DNA of 64,000 bases from assembly GCF_000220395.1 (NCBI RefSeq), contig NW_004086938.1, forward strand, positions 1,715-65,714, written 5' to 3'. Origin of the DNA: Ichthyophthirius multifiliis (taxonomy: Eukaryota > Ciliophora > Oligohymenophorea > Hymenostomatida). The notes below the pieces were generated by a model. It was not told the DNA's origin. It made no database searches and saw only the letters and a list, made by a program, of their open reading frames with translations. The position numbers and the translations under genes were made by a program. Positions 61,276 through 64,000 of this stretch are shown piece after piece; positions within the stretch are counted from its first letter, which is position 1, and each line of letters starts with the position of its first letter.

Positions 61276-63439
61276 AAAAATAAATAATAAATATAAATAT
61301 AAATATAAATATATTTATATATATATATATTTATATTTTTTTAATTTTTTTTTTTTCTTCAATTAAATTAACAAAAACTAAATATTTTTTTTTTCAGTTT
61401 TCTCTTTAAAAATTAATATAAATTAAAATATAAATTTTTAGCTTAAGTAATATTAATGTCTTATTATAATTGCATTTTTCGAAATTCAATTTGATTAGAA
61501 GACATTTGAGATTATTGAGAAATTAAAATTAAAGAAATATGTTATAATAAAATTAAAAAACTATAAATTTTTATTTAATATTAATTTAATAAATTTTTTA
61601 CATCATAAAGTTTAGATTTAAAGTATTAATTACTAATAATATATATGTTAAATAATAATCATATATATACTGATTATAATTTTTACTTTTATTTAGTTTT
61701 TTTATTTTTTTTTACTTTTTATATAATATATTTAATAAAATTGTATATAAAATATATTTAATGATATATAATGAAAACAAATAAATCAGTCAGTCTCTTT
61801 ATTAAATCCATAATATTTTAATATAATTATATATAATATAATTATATAATTCTTCAATACATATTTATTCTAAAGCGAAATAATTATAAATTAATTAATA
61901 TTAATTTTCTTTAAATACAAAAAGTGTTATTGGAATTATAAATACTATGTTTTCATTTCCTTTTTTATTATAACATTCTAATATAGACAATTTTATATAT
62001 TATGCATTTTTTACTAATATATTTTTAATTTTTAATAGGAAATTTAGTCTTCTATAATAAAGTAAAATATTTTTATAGGTTTATTAACCTATTTATGTTT
62101 ATACTTTAAATTTTTTATGTATATAATGCTAAACTTAATTATTTATTAATTTTTTATCGAAAAACTACTTACTATCCTAATTATTTCTGTCTTTTTTTAT
62201 TTTTTTTAAAAAGAAGGTAGATAAATGATGGAATTTTATATATAGAATATATATAAAAAAGATCTACAGTTTGCCAGTATAAAAAAATAAAAATTTATAA
62301 TTGAAATAATTATAAATTAAATATGAATATATTTAATATATAATATTAATTTATAAATATATAACGATTATTTGATAAACTTAATATCTAAAATGATATT
62401 AATTTAATAAGAGCAAACTATACATTTATAAGAATTAACAATATAATTAAATATTTTTAATATAAAAATAATATTATTATAAACATTAAAAGTAAATAAT
62501 TTGTAAAAAGGTTAAGCCTTAGCAATGATATTATTATAAATTTAAAATTAATCTAATAGGATTAAAAACAATAAATAATAATTTTATAACCAAAGGAATT
62601 TAATAGTTCCTATTTAAATGTTATTTTTAATTATATAAATTTTTTTATTTTTTTAACCACATCTTTAATTCAGATATTTGAAAAAGGGTGTAAAAAAAAA
62701 TATTAATTTTTTTTTTAATAATTCAAAGATACAGATAATAAAAAATAAAAATAGTAAAACTTTTTAATGATAAGAGCATATTTTATTATTAATAATTTAT
62801 TAAATTTATAAAAGTAAATATATATTCAAAAACTTAAAATAAATTATAAACTATATCGATATAAACTAAATTTTAATATAAAGTTTTTAGTCTCAAATGA
62901 TATACAAAAAGTAAATAAATAAGTTATTTAGAGAGGTAGAGGGTACTTTGATACCAGAAATTTAATTATTATTTTATATTTACTTTTACATAAAAAAATA
63001 TTAAATACTAAAAAATAAATTAATTTTGTTTACAAATTTTTTGGTTGTGTTTATAAGAAACATTCGTAAAAATTTTATCTTATAAGATTTATAAAATAAA
63101 AGTAATTCTCCTATAAAATATTAATTTGATAATAATATAAAAAAATATTATTTAGATTTGAATAATTTTGGATCTTTAAAAATAAATAATATTTAATTAA
63201 AAATATAGTAAATTAAATTATGAATAATTACAATACCTAATAATAATTTAATTATAAAATGATAATTAAAAAATATAAATTTTTTTATTAATTATATTTA
63301 AATATAATTTAAAAATATTTTTTTATATATTTTAATATTAAATTTTATTTAATATTAAAATTTTTTATATATTAATTATTTAAATTATAATAAAATAATT
63401 TGTAAAAGAAATTTATATTTCCAAAAAATAAATTTTATT
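61276..63439. other. Intergenic AT-rich DNA
   Basis: About 2.2 kb. It starts with an (ATAAAT)n array and AT run (61284-61330). A plus-strand open frame at about 61915-62228 begins KSVIGIINTMFSFPFLL, faintly like the first helix of an AAAP transporter, but the rest is Phe/Leu low complexity and I do not call it. Nothing else recognised. Confidence 0.5.
61284..61312. repeat. (ATAAAT)n hexamer array
   Basis: Four to five hexamer units directly downstream of the CFAP57 stop, running into AT dinucleotides. Confidence 0.85.
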
Positions 63440-64000
63440 TGATTCTCTAATGTTTATAATAGAAAGCTTTTTTTCAATTATTTTTTAAGGGAATTAAACA
63501 TTTTTTATTTTTTTTGTAATTAAAAAAAAATTAAATAGTGTTCTTTTCTAAAGACATTATTAACTAATTATTATCGAAAATACCACTCTAAACAATCCCC
63601 TATTTTAAAATAATTTACCATATCCTTAATAATTATTATTATACCAGAATTCAATATAAAACATATAATTATTAATACAATAGCAACCAATCCTAGAATA
63701 ATAAGAATTTATTAAAAAGCCATGAAAATATATTCATAATCCACATTCCTAAATATGCATTTGCTGAAGAATAATAAAAGGTTCATAAACAACATCTTTA
63801 ATTATTTTCAATTTCTCCAATATTTATATTAAGAATTATAAAAACATCTTCATTATCCATTAAACATATTAATTTCTATTATTACTTTATATAAACCTCC
63901 AGTATTTATTTTTCGGTTCTTAAAATATAGATTTTCTTATTTAATATAATTTTTATGTTTAAATATGATTATTAATTACTTATTATATTTTTTAATATAA
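63440..64000 (-). CDS. Partial gene at window edge, possible membrane protein
   Basis: Protein-like pieces on the minus strand enter from the right edge: ICLMDNEDVFIILNINIGEI (part) around 63870-63800, SANAYLGMWIMNIFSWLF around 63760-63700, and a hydrophobic GLVAIVLIIICFIL around 63690-63645. After that a mixed polar stretch (DCLEWYFRQQLVNNVF) follows. The pieces lie in different frames, so introns or frame changes intervene, and the 5' end is outside the window. No family recognised. Confidence 0.3.

Noticed and set aside
1-64000. Reverse transcriptase, integrase, capsid or other mobile or viral genes
   Set aside because: I looked for their usual motifs on both strands and recognised none. 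I also saw no long terminal repeats.

Overview
This window is macronuclear-type DNA from a ciliate, most probably an oligohymenophorean. Three observations support that. The sequence is extremely AT-rich. Conserved proteins read through only if TAA and TAG are translated as glutamine and TGA is the sole stop. Introns are short (about 40-155 bases), AT-rich and GT..AG. The extreme AT bias and gene set would fit Ichthyophthirius multifiliis, but that species name is an inference. Under the standard code almost every gene looks shattered, so short standard-code ORFs are mostly shadows.

Left third (0-27 kb): a helix-turn-helix protein (-), a sterol/diacylglycerol O-acyltransferase of the MBOAT family (+), V-ATPase subunit F (+), a GATOR2 subunit MIOS (+), a two-domain CAP/SCP protein (-), an importin-alpha-like armadillo protein (+), a small unknown gene (+), a TAPT1-family membrane protein (-), an Asn/Gln-rich coiled-coil gene (+), a B-box/fibronectin-III/SPRY-like gene (+) and an Aurora-type kinase with an N-terminal extension of about 740 residues (-).

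Middle (27-48 kb): a long, mostly non-coding stretch; a large single-pass membrane protein with LVIVD-like repeats and a cadherin/dystroglycan-like tail (-); a small acidic gene (+); a conserved protein with a VVYEGE-type C-terminal module (-); the decayed tail of what may be a cation channel (-); a probable organellar helical-repeat protein (-); a small coiled-coil gene (-); and about 2.5 kb of empty AT-rich DNA with hairpins and direct repeats.

Right third (48-64 kb): proteasome subunit beta-4 (PSMB2), a small candidate gene, a candidate membrane gene (-), a conserved acidic protein, an AAAP amino-acid transporter, an elongin-B-like ubiquitin-fold protein, a small Cys-containing helical protein and the ciliary protein CFAP57, followed by non-coding DNA and a partial gene at the right edge.

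The genes are ordinary unlinked eukaryotic housekeeping, signalling and ciliary genes. I see no operon, no CRISPR, no identifiable mobile element and no tRNA or rRNA. The most striking recurrent oddity is that several otherwise conserved genes change frame by one base, usually at or near A or T runs. Sequencing or assembly indels are the simplest explanation, but it deserves checking against reads. I did not find a convincing new biological system.
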